Positions 25,743 to 38,925 of a stretch of DNA of 64,000 nt are shown piece after piece. The stretch spans positions 11,854,501-11,918,500 of the forward strand of contig CANUEZ040000113.1 in NCBI GenBank assembly GCA_948099385.1, given 5' to 3'. Below the pieces are notes generated by a model. That model did not search any database. It had not been told where the DNA came from and saw only the letters and a program-made list of their open reading frames with translations. The stretch comes from Fasciola hepatica. Its lineage: Eukaryota; Platyhelminthes; Trematoda; Plagiorchiida; Fasciolidae. How positions within the stretch are numbered: the stretch's first letter is position 1; each line of letters starts with the position of its first letter. The translations under genes and the position numbers were made by a program.

Positions 25743-27319
25743 CGTTTTTATTATTTATGTTAACCGTAATATTCTACCTTTTGTGATATCCTGTATATTA
25801 TCGTGTTTTATTTTTGTGTGTAATGACTGAAATGCCTGAAAACTTCGTGTGTAAGTTATCCATATAACCTCAAATCTACACATGGATCCATAAGTACAAC
25901 TTCAGTAAGCACAGGAAGGCACGACGTACGTCTGGCCAAATCAAGTCAAGAACGAAGGCCAATTCGGGAAAGACATTCAGTACTATTGAAGTGAGCATGA
26001 GTGCACTTCTGTACAAACCTCAACAGTTATCGATCACAGGGACCGGGTCAATTGTCTGACAGTCGTTCCAGTTTAACGGGTATGGCACAGAAGACGAACT
26101 AGACAAATCGGGAAGGGTGCAATATGCGGGATGTAGCGTTCTTCTGTGGGAGATCCACATGCACATTCTGCATGGACAGAAAGAAAAAGCAATGAGCCCG
26201 GGATCAGTAAGAGTATAAACAAGCATTAGCACTTACACCGACAAAGACGGGCGTAGCCATCTATTTCGGAGCGCGTTACAACAGTTGACACGATAAACAC
26301 AAACAGTGACTGAGGTTTTGTGGTACTGAAGAAGACAGGGACAGAACGAGCTACGGGTTAGGACACAATAACGGCAGGATGCAAGTCAAGGAATCAATAA
26401 GAATGAGAGATGGATCTTTTTATTCACACGTCCATTGGTGTTACGGTCAGGTGACTGTCGGTTGCAAGTTAAAGCAAACAGAGGACTGATCACTGCAAAA
26501 TATGAGCACATCAACCGATAAACAACAAAATTATGACTGAAACATAGTTCATTAGCATGACGTAATGAATTTGACTTTTTGCATTCTAAATGCAAAATAA
26601 AGTCAGTGTTGATTGATAAAAATAGGGTTGTTCAAAATTCAGTGAACACATGACCTAATACAAAAACTTGTGCTCATAGAAAAAGTTTCGTGCAATAGTC
26701 CCCAAAGGAACACTTAGATGGTAGTTGTGTTACCCGTGAACCTAATATTGAAGGAAACGTTTATCTAAGATAAGTACGAGTTAAGTGTTTGTAGAGAGAT
26801 GTCACTGGCAAAAAAATGACTGACATTTATGGAGCTAGCTGATCCAAGTAGGAATCAGAAAGGGCAAAACTTGGAACCTTGATAAAAGCAGAGATTCACC
26901 TTGAATACCCCGGGAAGAGCCTTACGGACAAGCACCGGAATCGAATGCTGCCGGAGTAAAAACCTTTATTCCATCAAGTGAAACTAGAAAAGACCCTATA
27001 TACGGGAAGCTTGTGTAATTTTAGTGGAGTGGGAGTTAAATCACTCATGTAATACTTCATGAATCAATCACAAAGCTCTAATTCATTGGAGTAACTGGCC
27101 ATTTGTTTCACAAGGAAGGAATTTCTGGAAGTGTATTATGATGAAGTTTTAAATAGGATCTGTTCTAGCCCGACCAGCAATTGGTATTGAGGATTGCATG
27201 ATTGACCGTCAACCTACCCACGGTCTGCTGTATGTTGAGGTCACATAATACACCATGCCATTAAGGAGAATGTATACTTTTATGTTCGATTCAAACAGTC
27301 ATATACACAAAAAGAAGCA
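25739..27319. other. Unassigned stretch
   Basis: Short open frames only, no domain, no transposon motif recognised. Confidence 0.4.
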
Positions 27320-27605
27320 TACTCATAAGGACACACATACTACGCGGGCAATCGATGGATGACTCTCTCTCTCATAGACGGACATACATCAGTACGGTGT
27401 TGATATTTACTCCTGTTTCAGCCCGGACACTACTGACTGATCGATCTTGTCATGTATTGACTGACCTTGTTTGGCCTCAGTCGAATGAACGCGTGGCTAA
27501 CTCGTGAACGCGCGTGAAACACCGCTTACTTCGGACTTACTTCGGTATTGTCCTGCTTGCTTGATCACAGTCCACGGCCGGGTTGTTTTGCCTACGTGTT
27601 ACAAA
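27320..27605 (+). mobile_element. LTR family B, diverged copy
   Basis: Matches the TG...CA-bounded LTR at 59367-59664 in the same order: AAGGACACACATAC, a GGACATAC block, TTGATATTTACTCCTGTTTC, CGGACACTACTGACTGATCG, a TGTATTGACTGACCT block and CCTGCTTGCTTG. Ends are less well kept here, so limits are approximate. Confidence 0.6.
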
Positions 27606-29639
27606 TAAGTGGAGTACGAGAATTACTTGTTCCACTACTATTTTCGAGCACAACAGATAAACAATGATCCTGGGATTTTTAATGGGAACAACTACCCGCA
27701 GGCAGCAGGTTCAAATTCCCTGCCCAAGATCCGACAAACAGAGTTTTGTGCCACTCAAAGACAACCTGAACGAGAGCTATCAGCTGGTAAACCTCGATAT
27801 TAGAGGCACATGGGCAAGGCACCAAGTTGAGTTGATGTAGAACAATTCTTTGAAACCAATCAAGAAGGGAAGCTTCGCGAATGACCTGTGAAAGACTCGC
27901 AGCCAAGCATATTAAAATTAGTTTGTTGGGACTCAGTGGATTTGCACTTTTGGAAAGTCTTAGCTAGTTGTCCAGTGGGACGTGTTATTCCTTAACAATA
28001 TAAATTCAATGTTGTTCTATTTTGTGTACACGTTCAATGGGCTTTGAAGGTGTATTCTAAATTGTCGTCTTTTGGAGGCACAATTTATTTCACTATAAAT
28101 AGTGGTATGATTGTGGTATTCTGCAACTTTCTTTTTGTTCGCGATCCATAGCCATGCAACGTCCATGAATACAGATTCAACCTGATCACGCGAATGCGGA
28201 CAACGACTACCTGAATTGGAGATGGATAGAGTAAGTGCTAGGTAGAGTAGTAGGCCGAGAACAAGAAAACGGGAGTGAAGAGAGACAAATAGACAACAGA
28301 CTTATGTCCCACACAGCGACACTTGGTCGTATCACTGAACGTATTTCATGCGGACTCTAACCTGAAAGCCTTATACCTTTTAAACGAGTACCACCACGTA
28401 TCACCAATATAATGCTTTAACCAACATTCTAAATGCTCGCTGTCTCAACAAACAAAAGTGACGAGAAGTTCAATTTTTGTTTGAAATACGTCTAAGTCAG
28501 CCTATGGTCATCAAATGTAGTGTCTCATCGGGAAGCTAAACTTGACGCCTCAATACTCTATGCAGTGTACTCTGTCAGAGAAATTTCCACGGGGATTGCA
28601 TGTGTCCAATCTTGAAAGACACAAAAAAGTGATAACTCCATGAGCCGGAGCTCAGTAAGTGCATCAACAGGGATTCCATTCCGCAACACTCGACACCTGA
28701 CCCGGACAATGCTGACTCGGTTTTCTTGCCATTTTCTCGGGAATGCTACACAAACGTCGAATGCTAGGTTCCCCATATCATGTGGTGAACAGAAAATATT
28801 CACCCTTTGACCAAGAACCGAATGTTACGTTGACAATGTCAATGGCTGAGGTCACAAGGGATAAATTTAGGTTTTGCGCACGCAATCAATCGTCAATCCA
28901 CAAATCCGAGTAGTTTGTCATAACAACCAATACGAATCTGAACTACATATTTGTCAATAAGGATAAGCCATTGCAGACGTGGTTAGAAGATGACAGGCCC
29001 CCAGGTTTGACGAGGAAAATGAAAACTTTCCATGTCCAGTCAAGCCGAAATTCGTATCAGTGCGCAGATGTTATCCCGATAAACGGTGAAACATTGGCAA
29101 TGCTTGGCGGTCTAGTAAGATTCACGGGAATCACCAAGTTGAGCCCATCACTGAATGCATCAGACTGTTACTTCTACTGATTTAGGAGGATGAAATCAGT
29201 GATCCAGTGCATATTCACAAGACAGTCGCTCTGTGCGGCCTCACATTGCAAAATACCATCTTCAGGTTGCCGGGTTGGGCCAGAGCAACATTATCTTAAT
29301 GATTAAGGAAATTTTCGACCTAATCGATGCTTACACCTACTTGAACTTGTCATAAACCAAAGACGACGAATCATGAGATAGGACACTGTCGTTCGGAGTG
29401 ACCACTTGCCCCGTTGATCAACCCCGTGGATGATGTGCTACTTGGAAATTAATTGATCGCTTCACCCGCCATTATGAGTTCCGAAACCAAAAAAAGACGA
29501 TGAACGCCTGGGTTAAACTTATGGTCATTTTATTAGTCGCAGGCAAAACAATCCAAAGTGATTGAATTGCTTGAAACAACATACTATTACGCCAAAAACT
29601 TGATCGATCATTCAGCTATAAAACTGTTTGACAAAGTAT
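27606..29639. other. Unassigned stretch
   Basis: An 81-codon frame at 28558-28803 (-) reads smoothly (with WQENRVSIVRVRCRVL) but belongs to no family I recognise and lacks clear splice signals. No other feature. Confidence 0.35.
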
Positions 29640-30215
29640 TCCACTGACCAACTGACTTGTTCTGTGACTTTGTGAACTGACTAACTGAATGGCTTTCTCG
29701 ACTGGCGGTGATCAAACGGTCATCGTGGTGGACTTTCAACCCTTCCCTCCTGGGTTCGAATCCTGCCTGCTCCTCCAGTCACGCCCCAGTTGGCGGCCTC
29801 AAATTGTCGGTGACCCACATCCGGAAACTGCGCACCATAATTGTATAATAAAAAGGAAGTAAAGGAGGAAAAATACAGATTAAAAAAACATCAAACTGAC
29901 TGGCTTTGTGACTAGTTGGCTAACCTACCGACTGACCAACTGACTTTGTAACTGAGCGAGTAAGTGACTGAGTGACTTTTTGGCTGACTGACTACTCTGT
30001 GACTGGCTGACCGACTGACTTTGTGGATGACTAACCAACTGACTTTTTGACTGGCTGACTGATATTGTGAGTGTCTGCCTGCTTTCTTGACTGGCTGAGT
30101 GACGGACTGACTAGTTCACTGACTGATTTGTGAACTAATGACTGCTATTTTATGGCTGACTGACTTCACGGCCGACTGATGGAATGGCTAACTTGTTTCT
30201 TCGCTAACCTGCTCT
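29640..30215 (+). repeat. Degenerate GACT-based tandem array
   Basis: An irregular minisatellite made of ACTGACT, GGCTGACT, TTTGTGACTG and similar units. The pure part runs about 29887-30190; a short left part is at 29641-29705. It is interrupted by a distinct 180-bp segment (29706-29886). Confidence 0.8.
29706..29886 (+). mobile_element. tRNA-like, A-tailed insertion (possible SINE)
   Basis: The segment has an excellent B box (GGGTTCGAATCC, 29752-29763), a plausible A box about 45 bases before it (TGGCGGTGATCAAACGG), a GC-richer body, and an A-rich end (ATTAAAAAAACA). It breaks the GACT array. The T-arm does not pair well, so it is not a tRNA gene. The target duplication cannot be resolved because of the surrounding tandem units. 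Confidence 0.5.
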
Positions 30216-30784
30216 TTAGGAATTGTCGTTCTCAGTACTTCAAAACCTAAACACAAGTTGTGAAGTCAGAAGCTAATACACTCACTAGAGAAATATCCGT
30301 CATCGTCTCACTGGTATTACCTTTTCGTATGTATCACGGAACAAGAGTGCACCTTACCAATTGGATAACCCGGCCGGGGGATGCGTGATTCAATATCGCG
30401 AACCAGCAGCTGTTAGTCTTTAGTACTTGCTGTGAAACTATTTATCAAGAAATTAGATCAATTGTTGTGGCATTCAAAATCGACTGAACTTATAGGAACA
30501 TATCACAGCGTGAATAACACCGCTGGGTTTTTGTCTAAAGCACTTTGTAAATCACCTTTCTGTAATTCATATTCCGATGACATTCTCGTTTGTCCTACTC
30601 ATGAGTAGCGTGTACATGCATCATGAACCTCGAACAATCATGATCAAATTCTCCGTTTTTAATGTACTGGCAGTTCAGATTGACAATTTTATGATGTATA
30701 GTGCATGAACATTCGACGTTTATATTACTGACTCTGCTGTTCTATGACTGTACATTTGCACTGTAAGAAGGATTTGCCGAGCTT
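30216..30784. other. Unassigned stretch
   Basis: Nothing recognised. Confidence 0.4.
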
Positions 30785-30875
30785 TTCACTCACGCATAAA
30801 AACCACCTGCCGGAACCTCGACCCGCCGACCCCAGCCCGTTGTTCACGCCCTAAACGGTTAGACCACAGAACACA
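30785..30875 (-). mobile_element. SINE-like family S, copy 1
   Basis: On the minus strand it reads GTGTTCTGTGGTCTAACCG, GGGCTGGGGT, GGGTCGAGGTTCC and CAGGTGGTTTTTATGCGTG in order. The plus-strand copy at 43533-43635 has the same blocks in the same order. Blocks one and three resemble RNA polymerase III A and B boxes about 40 bases apart. A diverged tRNA-derived SINE is the simplest reading. Confidence 0.55.
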
Positions 30876-32989
30876 TCCGTGATACGAAAATATCTTTTGC
30901 CAGTTTTATCCGTTCACGTCGACACATAACTTCTCCCGTTTTACAACTGCTACTATTTGTACTTTCACACTAGTGAGGCCTTAGAATATACAAATTGTAT
31001 ATTCTAATTATAGATTTTCTAATCCTGTGACTGGAGCTATTATTTCATGTTAGCCCGAAAGCTTCTTGGTGTACTATCTGTACCGTAACTATGCTGCGCT
31101 ACACTTTCGCTTGACTCCTTCCTGAATGGATCGTTGATGACTGCACTGTCCCGATTTATCGGATAAACCTCTGTACTGTTGTACTTGATTGCTCACCTGG
31201 CTGTAAGTCATTTGCATTTATGTATTTCTATGTACTGCATTATTTAGAACCACGAATTTACGATAAACACTGTTACGCGATTGGGATTTATTCCGCTGCC
31301 CGAAGCCGTGTGCAGCCCATATCGTGCGTAAAGCTAATGAGACTAAGTTTTCTGCAATAATGACAGTCCAAGTAATCGGGAAAGTCGCTACACACCTACT
31401 GGCCAGAGATGCCATGGCATTTCACAATTGACTTTGCACTCTGAAATGTTATATTCTGTTCCCACTGTCGTGATTCGGGGGAACGGCTTGAACTTAGGCG
31501 TAGTATTCGCTCTTTAATCTAACCAATACGTTAGTCGTTTTATTTGAAAACTGTCGAAATATTCCAAATTCGACTATAAACTGAATAGCGATCAGTACAA
31601 TTGACATTTCAATACTTTAGTGACCTTTTTGCCTGTCTATACTCTGTTGAGAAAAATTGATTCTTCTCACGTTATGATCAATACTTCTAGCCTCGTGATT
31701 ACACTTTGGGTTTGATGGGACTGAAGAAGTCCAAATTCGTGCAATACAAGCCCGTATAGTTTGTACATTGAAAATTGTGACTACTACTTCGTATAAGGGA
31801 AACTGGCAAAATTCCCCTAGGCGAAACTTACTTATAAGGGAAACAGAGTTTTCCCATCAGGTATCTTACTTGTTTAGGATTTCTTGATGTAATCTCCGAA
31901 TCCGCTGTAGTTATTTCGCCATATTACTAGCATACATCAAACATCATGAGCTTACTGTTTATTGGTCCGTTCGCATCCGGCTTCCTTATTATCACGTTGA
32001 TCGATAAGGCCAACGCTCGCGGCCGTTACAAAAATCAGTATCAGTAGAGGAACACACTTTACGACGTGCCCAAATTTCTATCATTCAACAGTTTTGAATA
32101 CAACGTCGTTCGTGGCTCTCTTTGAGGTTTTTTTCTATAAACTCATGACCCTTGAGTTTGGCATTTATTGGGTAAACGTTTCATCATCTGTGGAGGGGAA
32201 ATTGGCAATGCGCCGGAGACGATCTTCCGCGCTGATTCATGAATGACCAAATTCGCATAACAGATGATCCAGGACTCCGGGTACACAAATCGGTCGCAGA
32301 AGGCGCACATGATCCGTTTATAACTACCCATGAGCATTCTGGAGGTGACGATCTCAAACGAAATTAATTTAAAACCCATACCAAGTAAACATGAAATACT
32401 CGTTCGAAGTATGTTCAGTCGTACAGCCTTCAAGAAATTTCACTACTAGACACATAGGAATATATGTATATATATGAAGATCAGTGGGTGGAGGAGTACC
32501 GGGTACGCGTATTTGGTGAACAACAATAACCGCGAAACCGCCCATGTGCTCCCGGGAAGTTTGTTCACCCACCTTTATACTACTTGCTTTCCAAAGTTAT
32601 ATAACTGATTAACGTTTCCAAAGCCTCCGGATATCAAACAGCCAAATTTTACCACATTCCTTTTAAAAACTTTGACCAATCTTATCACTGCAATGGAAAT
32701 TGTCAAGTTCTAGAACTCGAGCTGACGCGATTGGTTACGGTAAACTGACCAATCAGTTGACCACTGAACTCAAATCGATTTCACCCATTCAAATCTTGGG
32801 ACCGACAAGCAGAATTACTTACGGTTCACAATGCAAGGGAAACGGTTGAATATTACCATTGATATCACTGGGATTATTTCAACAAAAAGTCTGATTTCAT
32901 TTGCATTTGCTGACGGGAAGTCGCCAATTTTGGTTGTAATCCGAAATTCGGCCATCACAAGGCCCTCGTAACATCAACAGATGCACCAA
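30876..32989. other. Unassigned stretch
   Basis: Open frames such as 32143-32433 (-, 96 codons) match no family. A small cluster of CCAAT/ATTGG motifs lies at 32678-32757. Confidence 0.4.
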
Positions 32990-33007
32990 CACACAGACAC
33001 AGACACA

Positions 33008-33039
<32 letters not shown>
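32990..33039 (+). repeat. CA microsatellite
   Basis: (AC)n with a few ACAGAC variants on the left side. Confidence 0.95.
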
Positions 33040-33040
<1 letters not shown>

Positions 33041-35466
33041 TCCATTCCCATGAGGGAAACCAGATCCTCGCCAAAACTGTTCTTTCTGCAAGTTCACCCT
33101 AATCCGGATGATAAATCTGTTCATGAACGTTGATGGGTTGTTTTCAATGAGCAGAATCAGTAGAATCGGAATCAATCCACTTTCCCAAAAGCAATCAAGG
33201 TGGATATCGCTCTCGATGAGGAATCTATTTCGGGACAGATTGGTGCCGTTCCGTGTAGATGTAGATTGTACAGCTCTCTTTCTCTTCTGTTTTATTGTAA
33301 GTGCAATCAACTTAGAAAATACACATGCAAAATTTGGATCTCAAACAGCTCATTGTCACCTTACAATGCTGTGAGCTGCTCTTTCAGAACCGCTCGATCG
33401 CAAGCTCAGTGATTACGAGCTGATGCTGCTTCTAAACGTGGTGGCCATATGTGACCGGTGGTCCCAATCCTGCCACTGCGTAAACGAACAGCCGACATCG
33501 CTCTCTCGCAATATGGGCTGTAGATTCAAGATGAGAACAGGTGTATCCACCACGAATGAAATTTCACAGCTGTTCGTCATTCCGTAGTTCTGGTTTAAGA
33601 GAGGGAACATCTGATTGCCACATTTCCAACTTTGATTCGTTCCTAACTGATTCAAAGCAGCGCCAATTTTTCCCTGTTCTGAGGTGAAACGGCACACACA
33701 CACACCACCATCCCCGGTTGGTTTCAAATTAGTAGAGTGAGAGTGAGTACGGGTATATTAGGGGAAAGAGCACACACTCGACACAATATCGATCGTTTTA
33801 GGGCGTCCATCCGAATCGATAAATGCGCATTTAAGTGAGACGTGTCTAACGCAAGTTTATCGAGGAGGACAGCCATTGCGCATGTCGGGCCAGAGCATGA
33901 ACCCAACAGGTATCTCGCAACACTATATGTGGCACAGTAAAATAAATCCAACTTGATTGATTTGATTATTTATTCATTTCCTTGGGTGTGTGTGTGTATG
34001 TGTGTGTGTGTATATGTATGCGGTTCGTAGACGTAAAATCTAGACGTGACTGAGCTTAAAAGACCATGATTTTCACATCGGTTTTATGCTGTAGTGTTTA
34101 TGTTCATTCGCATATCGAGACACGCTCTTGGTACATGACAGTTTTATGCTAGATTTCACCATCTGTAGGTTAGGTGGAAAAATTTTGGAAGATCATAAAT
34201 CTGTTTTACCCATTGTTTTGATGATTCACAGAGAAGGTTCGGATGTGTGTGTGGAAGATCTCGAGGTTCATCCCGAGAGAACATTGTAGTCCATGTACGC
34301 TATGTTCATAGTTCGAACTGGGTTTGCTGTTGGTTAGCAGGAGCTAATCCATCTATTTTACTCTTAGAGGTCCTCAACTTTTGTGTGAAATGACCCAGCT
34401 AGCATCTCCAGCACTTCAGTAGCAATGTGAATCGAAAAAATCAATATGTTTGAGCTGTTACTGGTTATCTATAGTCCCTAATTAACCAACTCAACCCAGA
34501 TGGATAGTTTTCAAACTAATTCTCATCATCTTCTGAATGATTCAAGCTCGATCCTCACAAATTGGAAGTTTATGGAACCAACGTTGCTGAGCACCTGTTC
34601 CGGGAGTTACGTATATCCACCGAGTCCCAACGGGGACCCGAAGCCGGTGTGTATGATTGTGCTTCAGGCTGACTCCTGGTGGATTAAGTCAAGTCAACAC
34701 TGTCAACAGCTTGATGATATGTTCCTCATAACTTCAACAGACTAGTCGCCGTAAATCTTTTTCTGGTTAACAAACACTGTGTGAATTCGCACCATCCATA
34801 CTGTCTTCAACACAACTGCCAATCACCGATGCCAACTGACTCGTGGGAAGATATATTCCCGACGAAATTTTGGAGTGGTGAAAGACCGTGTTCATCCATG
34901 TGAGATACGTATCGCCTAAATCGCTTGGTAAGTGTTGGAAGACCAAGAGTAGAAGTAGTATTAAATTTGGTGACGGTACAAGTAGTAGTAGTGGTAGTAG
35001 TATAGGTTTTCCTATCGTTTAAAATCCAATGGCGATCGTTTAGGAGTCTTTGACGATGTTTAAAATACCATGGTTACCATTGTAGTTCTCTGTATGTTAG
35101 CTCAATTTAGCCGATGTGTGAGAATACTAATTAGTACCTGTATGTTATTAAACAAACTTAGTTGAACGCGCGTAGTGACATGCACAAGAAGTACTTACAA
35201 CATAATATGAGAAAAACAATCCAATGGTAGATACATCGAGCAAAATGCATTAACCGAACAAAATACGTATTACTTGAACCTCAAACTGATTGGAACACCA
35301 TTGTATAAATCGGTCTAGTGGTGAACGGATGATGAGTTAACTCACAAAGCTGGATCGAAATGACAGCACTGAGAAAGTCACACGGCGATCCTAATGCTTA
35401 CTGCTCCACTGCATTTATTTCTAGCACTCCACCGAACTAGCCAACAATGAGCTTCGGGTGAATATG

Positions 35467-35467
<1 letters not shown>
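33040..35467. other. Unassigned stretch with small repeats
   Basis: Contains a GT-rich microsatellite (33985-34019) and a short AGT run (34978-35000). Open frames on the minus strand at 33413-33951 match nothing I know. No supported gene. Confidence 0.4.

Positions 35468-35550
<83 letters not shown>
35468..35550. repeat. AT microsatellite
   Basis: About 83 bp of uninterrupted TA repeats. Confidence 0.95.
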
Positions 35551-35552
<2 letters not shown>

Positions 35553-35639
35553 CTTTTTCACGATTTGTAGTTGCGCTTACAATTTGGCACAATTATGGAT
35601 GGAAATAAAAAATTGAAACTGTGTCTATGGTGAGAAGCA

Positions 35640-36911
35640 CACGCTTTTGGAGAGATTCTATGCAAATCTTGGGAGGCGATGAGTTCCAAAAAAATATGTA
35701 TGGTTTCTAATGGTTTGTCCATCGGGTACTCGAAAATTCATTATTTTATGTTCAGTTAACAGTTGCTTCACTATGTTCTTGAAACCACAATACATCATGA
35801 ATAGGATTGAAAAATGGGCTGTAAGTTGGGATACAGTGAATTGTGTGTCCCGGGCTAAAAAAGCGTTTTCCATCCGCCTGTGCAGAGGAGCACTGTCAAA
35901 TAAAAATACAGCTGATGTATCCGGCTGTTCGGCGCCGACTTTTGCTGAGCATTTTTGAGTGAACTGATTGAATATGTACACATTCATTCGTGGATGGCAT
36001 TCATAGCACATGATTTCAGTGGAAGAAAAACACGAGATAACGTTGAAATTAGCGCCCCTGCAAGTAGCCAGGGTTTTGATACAAGGTTTGCTTCTTAGTG
36101 AATACCTCTTCGATCGAGAGCCCGTATGTCGCAATTAGTTCCTTCTATACACAAACGCAAAACTGTACATTCGTGTTCCCTCAGCCAGGCTGCGTATTCA
36201 GCACGTTTTTTTGACTTCGTACCTGTTCCTTTCGATCTTTTAAATGGTAAGCTTTTTATTGAATATCCGTGACCATCTAGCAAGTGATCGACTGACGATA
36301 AACTGATAGTGACTTCAGGATTTATAGATTCTATCTTCCTTTTGATCACACAAGGGGTTACTTCAGGATATTCTTCTGCGATGGAGCACATATTTGCGAT
36401 ATACTCAGCTGAAAGTTCTTGTGGGAATCGTATCTGACCGACCAATCGTACGTAGTGAAATAACTCGGACCCGGACTACGTGCATGAGGAGAATGAAAAG
36501 ACCAGACAAGAACAGCAAGAATGTGTTCTGTCACATTTGGTTGGTATTTACTCCTGTATATAGAAAATAAGCTTGCCTTTACTGGCAGATAACGTGCTGA
36601 CCAATCACAAGGTGACTTCGTTGTATCTTCACTATCTAACAGTTACGGTCCGGCTTCACCTGATTGGTTGGATACTGGAAATGAAGCTGTAGCGCACTGG
36701 ACCGCGTGTGAAGACAGTCGAATCAACACAAATTTCTTTTCTCGAATCCTCGTTTAACACTGACTCGGCAGATATTGATGTTGATCCCTAGTTGATTCGC
36801 CGAGAGATACAAGCTTTCACCATCCTTTGAATATCGTACTATTCGTCGCCTATCGTCGTCACTGATGGTCCTCCATTTCTTCGTGTGTTCGCTGAGGTCA
36901 AGTATCTGCAC
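35640..36911 (-). pseudogene. Fossil mariner/IS630-superfamily transposase
   Basis: On the minus strand the blocks run in order. An N-terminal helix-turn-helix lies at 36723-36911 (TISDDDRRRIVRYSKDG, then SANQLGINI). A second DNA-binding block starts near 36431 (FPQELSAEYIANM), followed by VDHLLDGHGYSIKSLPFKR. The catalytic part runs from about 36140 down to 35658. The first catalytic block reads CIEGTNCDI where the family has IDETNFN, so the first Asp is lost. The second reads FLFDSAPLHR and keeps its Asp (about 35897). In the third (SILFMMYCGFKNIVKQ, family SPxLNPIExxFxKWKNxVK) the acidic residue is lost. Frameshifts near 36110 and the inserted LTR-like repeat also break it. Confidence 0.75.
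36430..36727 (-). mobile_element. LTR-like dispersed repeat, copy 2
   Basis: Homologous to 1436-1727 and placed between the two DNA-binding parts of the fossil transposase, so it arrived after it. On the minus strand it shows CAACCAATCAGGTG, then TTGTGATTGGTCAGC, then CTATATACAGG, then a pyrimidine-rich stretch: a CCAAT-ATTGG-TATA order like family A but with different sequence. A clear target duplication was not found. Confidence 0.65.
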
Positions 36912-38719
36912 TGTTTATGCCACGTTTCCATCATTAGCTACTTCTCGTTCGATGATAACCAAAGTTATTCACGTCCTAATTATTCACATATGCTTACCAA
37001 CGGTGCAGTCGGCTTGAAGACTGTCATTATTCAGACGGAGGATGCAATTGTGTGGTTTATATGCCTCCGTATATCTTAGCACGTTTGGTTTCTCTGACAT
37101 ATTCGGGTTCGTTATCAATCTATAACTGTCCATAAATGGATTCTGAGCAATCAACTACTTACTTGTTCAACAAGTAGTATGTACGCTCCACCATAATAGC
37201 GGTGCTGCGGACCCACCCGCAGTAGTAGGGGTAATAGATGGGGTAAAAAATCCTCACTTCCCTACACAAGGAAACTAGTTCAAATTAGCTATTACTCTTG
37301 GTCTTTCTTCGCATAATCACATTTAATTTACTGATTCGTCTCTCAAATAAGCATGTTCCCACGGTTGATTCCATGCATCATAATATACATTAATTAGCAC
37401 GTGTTGCTTAGGTGACCGAGGAAACTGAAAAACGAATTCCACGTGCCCCGTAAATTGTGTGTGCTTCCTGACCATATAACAAAGGAAAACAGTTTTTCTA
37501 ACCGAGAAATGTCTGGTTCGTAGAACAACTCAAAAATAAAACTAATTTCAGTGGTCCAGAAGTTGTTCGGTTTGTTGCGAAGACTTTTTTTATTTTCCAC
37601 TTACACGTTAGCTCGAATAAAGAGGTTTAAGAAGCTGTTATATAACGGCCTAATACACCATCATATTTAAATGGTAATGATGACCCACTAGCTCATGGTG
37701 AGATGGAACTAAACAATGTAGTCGTGATGCTGAGCTCGGATTCAATGCCGATTTATTTTTTTCTCTATTTTCGGTAACAACATTTCATTCTATGGTGGAA
37801 ATAAACGGTTTTTAACATTAATTTGCACACAATACAGTGCGGCCATGTTATAATCATCCTGAAGTGATCTAATCGCCAGGCCAATTCGTTCAGGTAACTC
37901 CAGATTACGAAAGAGGTAAGTTGGGCCATTATTCTTTCAGAGAAAATCAAGTGCGATTAATAATTGGTCTCACCGGGACCACCAGAGAATGTGTGTTGCT
38001 CATCAGTCTTTAGTGCATTGTTGCTACCTACTCACGAGTAGTTATTACGCAATATCCTAATGTTTTTACACCTCTGCGTTTACAACTGTCAACTAACCAG
38101 ATCAAATACTTTCTAGTTTTGTTGCAATGTCGGTTATATCCTGTCGTAAAATAAATCACAAACGGTTGAATAGTCGTCTGCTACGATCTTATGACATAGG
38201 AAGTATTTAAAAACCACTTTTATTAATAATACTAATTAATATTACATATAATATTTATATACTCGTGGCCCAAAGGATGATGAATATTGTTGGTTAGATA
38301 TAATAGGAGACACGACTGAAAGCGAGAGTTGCCGAAGCGAATCTTATGTTACCTCAGAAGAGGCGCATACAAAAGCAAGAGTTCGTCCAAGAGTGAATAT
38401 AGATCACAGAAGAAAACATGTACTGAAATTAGCGATTATTTTCAACGGAACTGAAGGTCATGTGCAGATCCCGAATTCAAAACCATGAAGATGTTCTATG
38501 ACACCACTTAGCTCTGAATCACCTTTTATTGTAAGATTTTGTTCTCCCCAGAGACCTATTCTGGTTGGACCATGAATTCATATTGGTTGAATTGACTCAA
38601 GTGACTGATGAGTTCTCAATACGCCTTCCTGACATTTGTGAGGAGACACGGATACAGATGACACCCTTCGGTGGCATGAAACCGGAGGGACGAAAGTTGA
38701 AAAACCTTTCTTCCTGACT
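36912..38719. other. Unassigned stretch
   Basis: AT-rich; no gene or repeat recognised. The 5' end of the fossil transposon probably lies in its first few dozen bases. Confidence 0.4.
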
Positions 38720-38919
38720 ATGCCACGGGTTTTTGGGTCAATTGAACACGCCCAATCAACGGGAGGATCTTTGTGGTGCTTCAGCAGGTATCACGGGACA
38801 TGGCCCAGTGAAGCTCGGTGGCCACATACTCTGGGGAGCTCCACCCACTCAAAGTCACCGTGGATAAGTACAACAAAAGTCATTCGTGATTGGTTCATTC
38901 TTGATCTACGCAGTCATCA
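38720..38919 (+). mobile_element. LTR family A, copy 3 (partial)
   Basis: Matches the first part of the family A LTR: GACATGGCCCAGTGAAGCTC, GTGGCCAC, GGGGAGCTCCACCCACTCAA, GTGGATAAGTACAACAAAAG, CGTGATTGGTTCATTCTTGA, then TCTACGCAG. It stops just before the TATA region where the RTE tail begins. Confidence 0.6.
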
Positions 38920-38925
38920 TCATCA

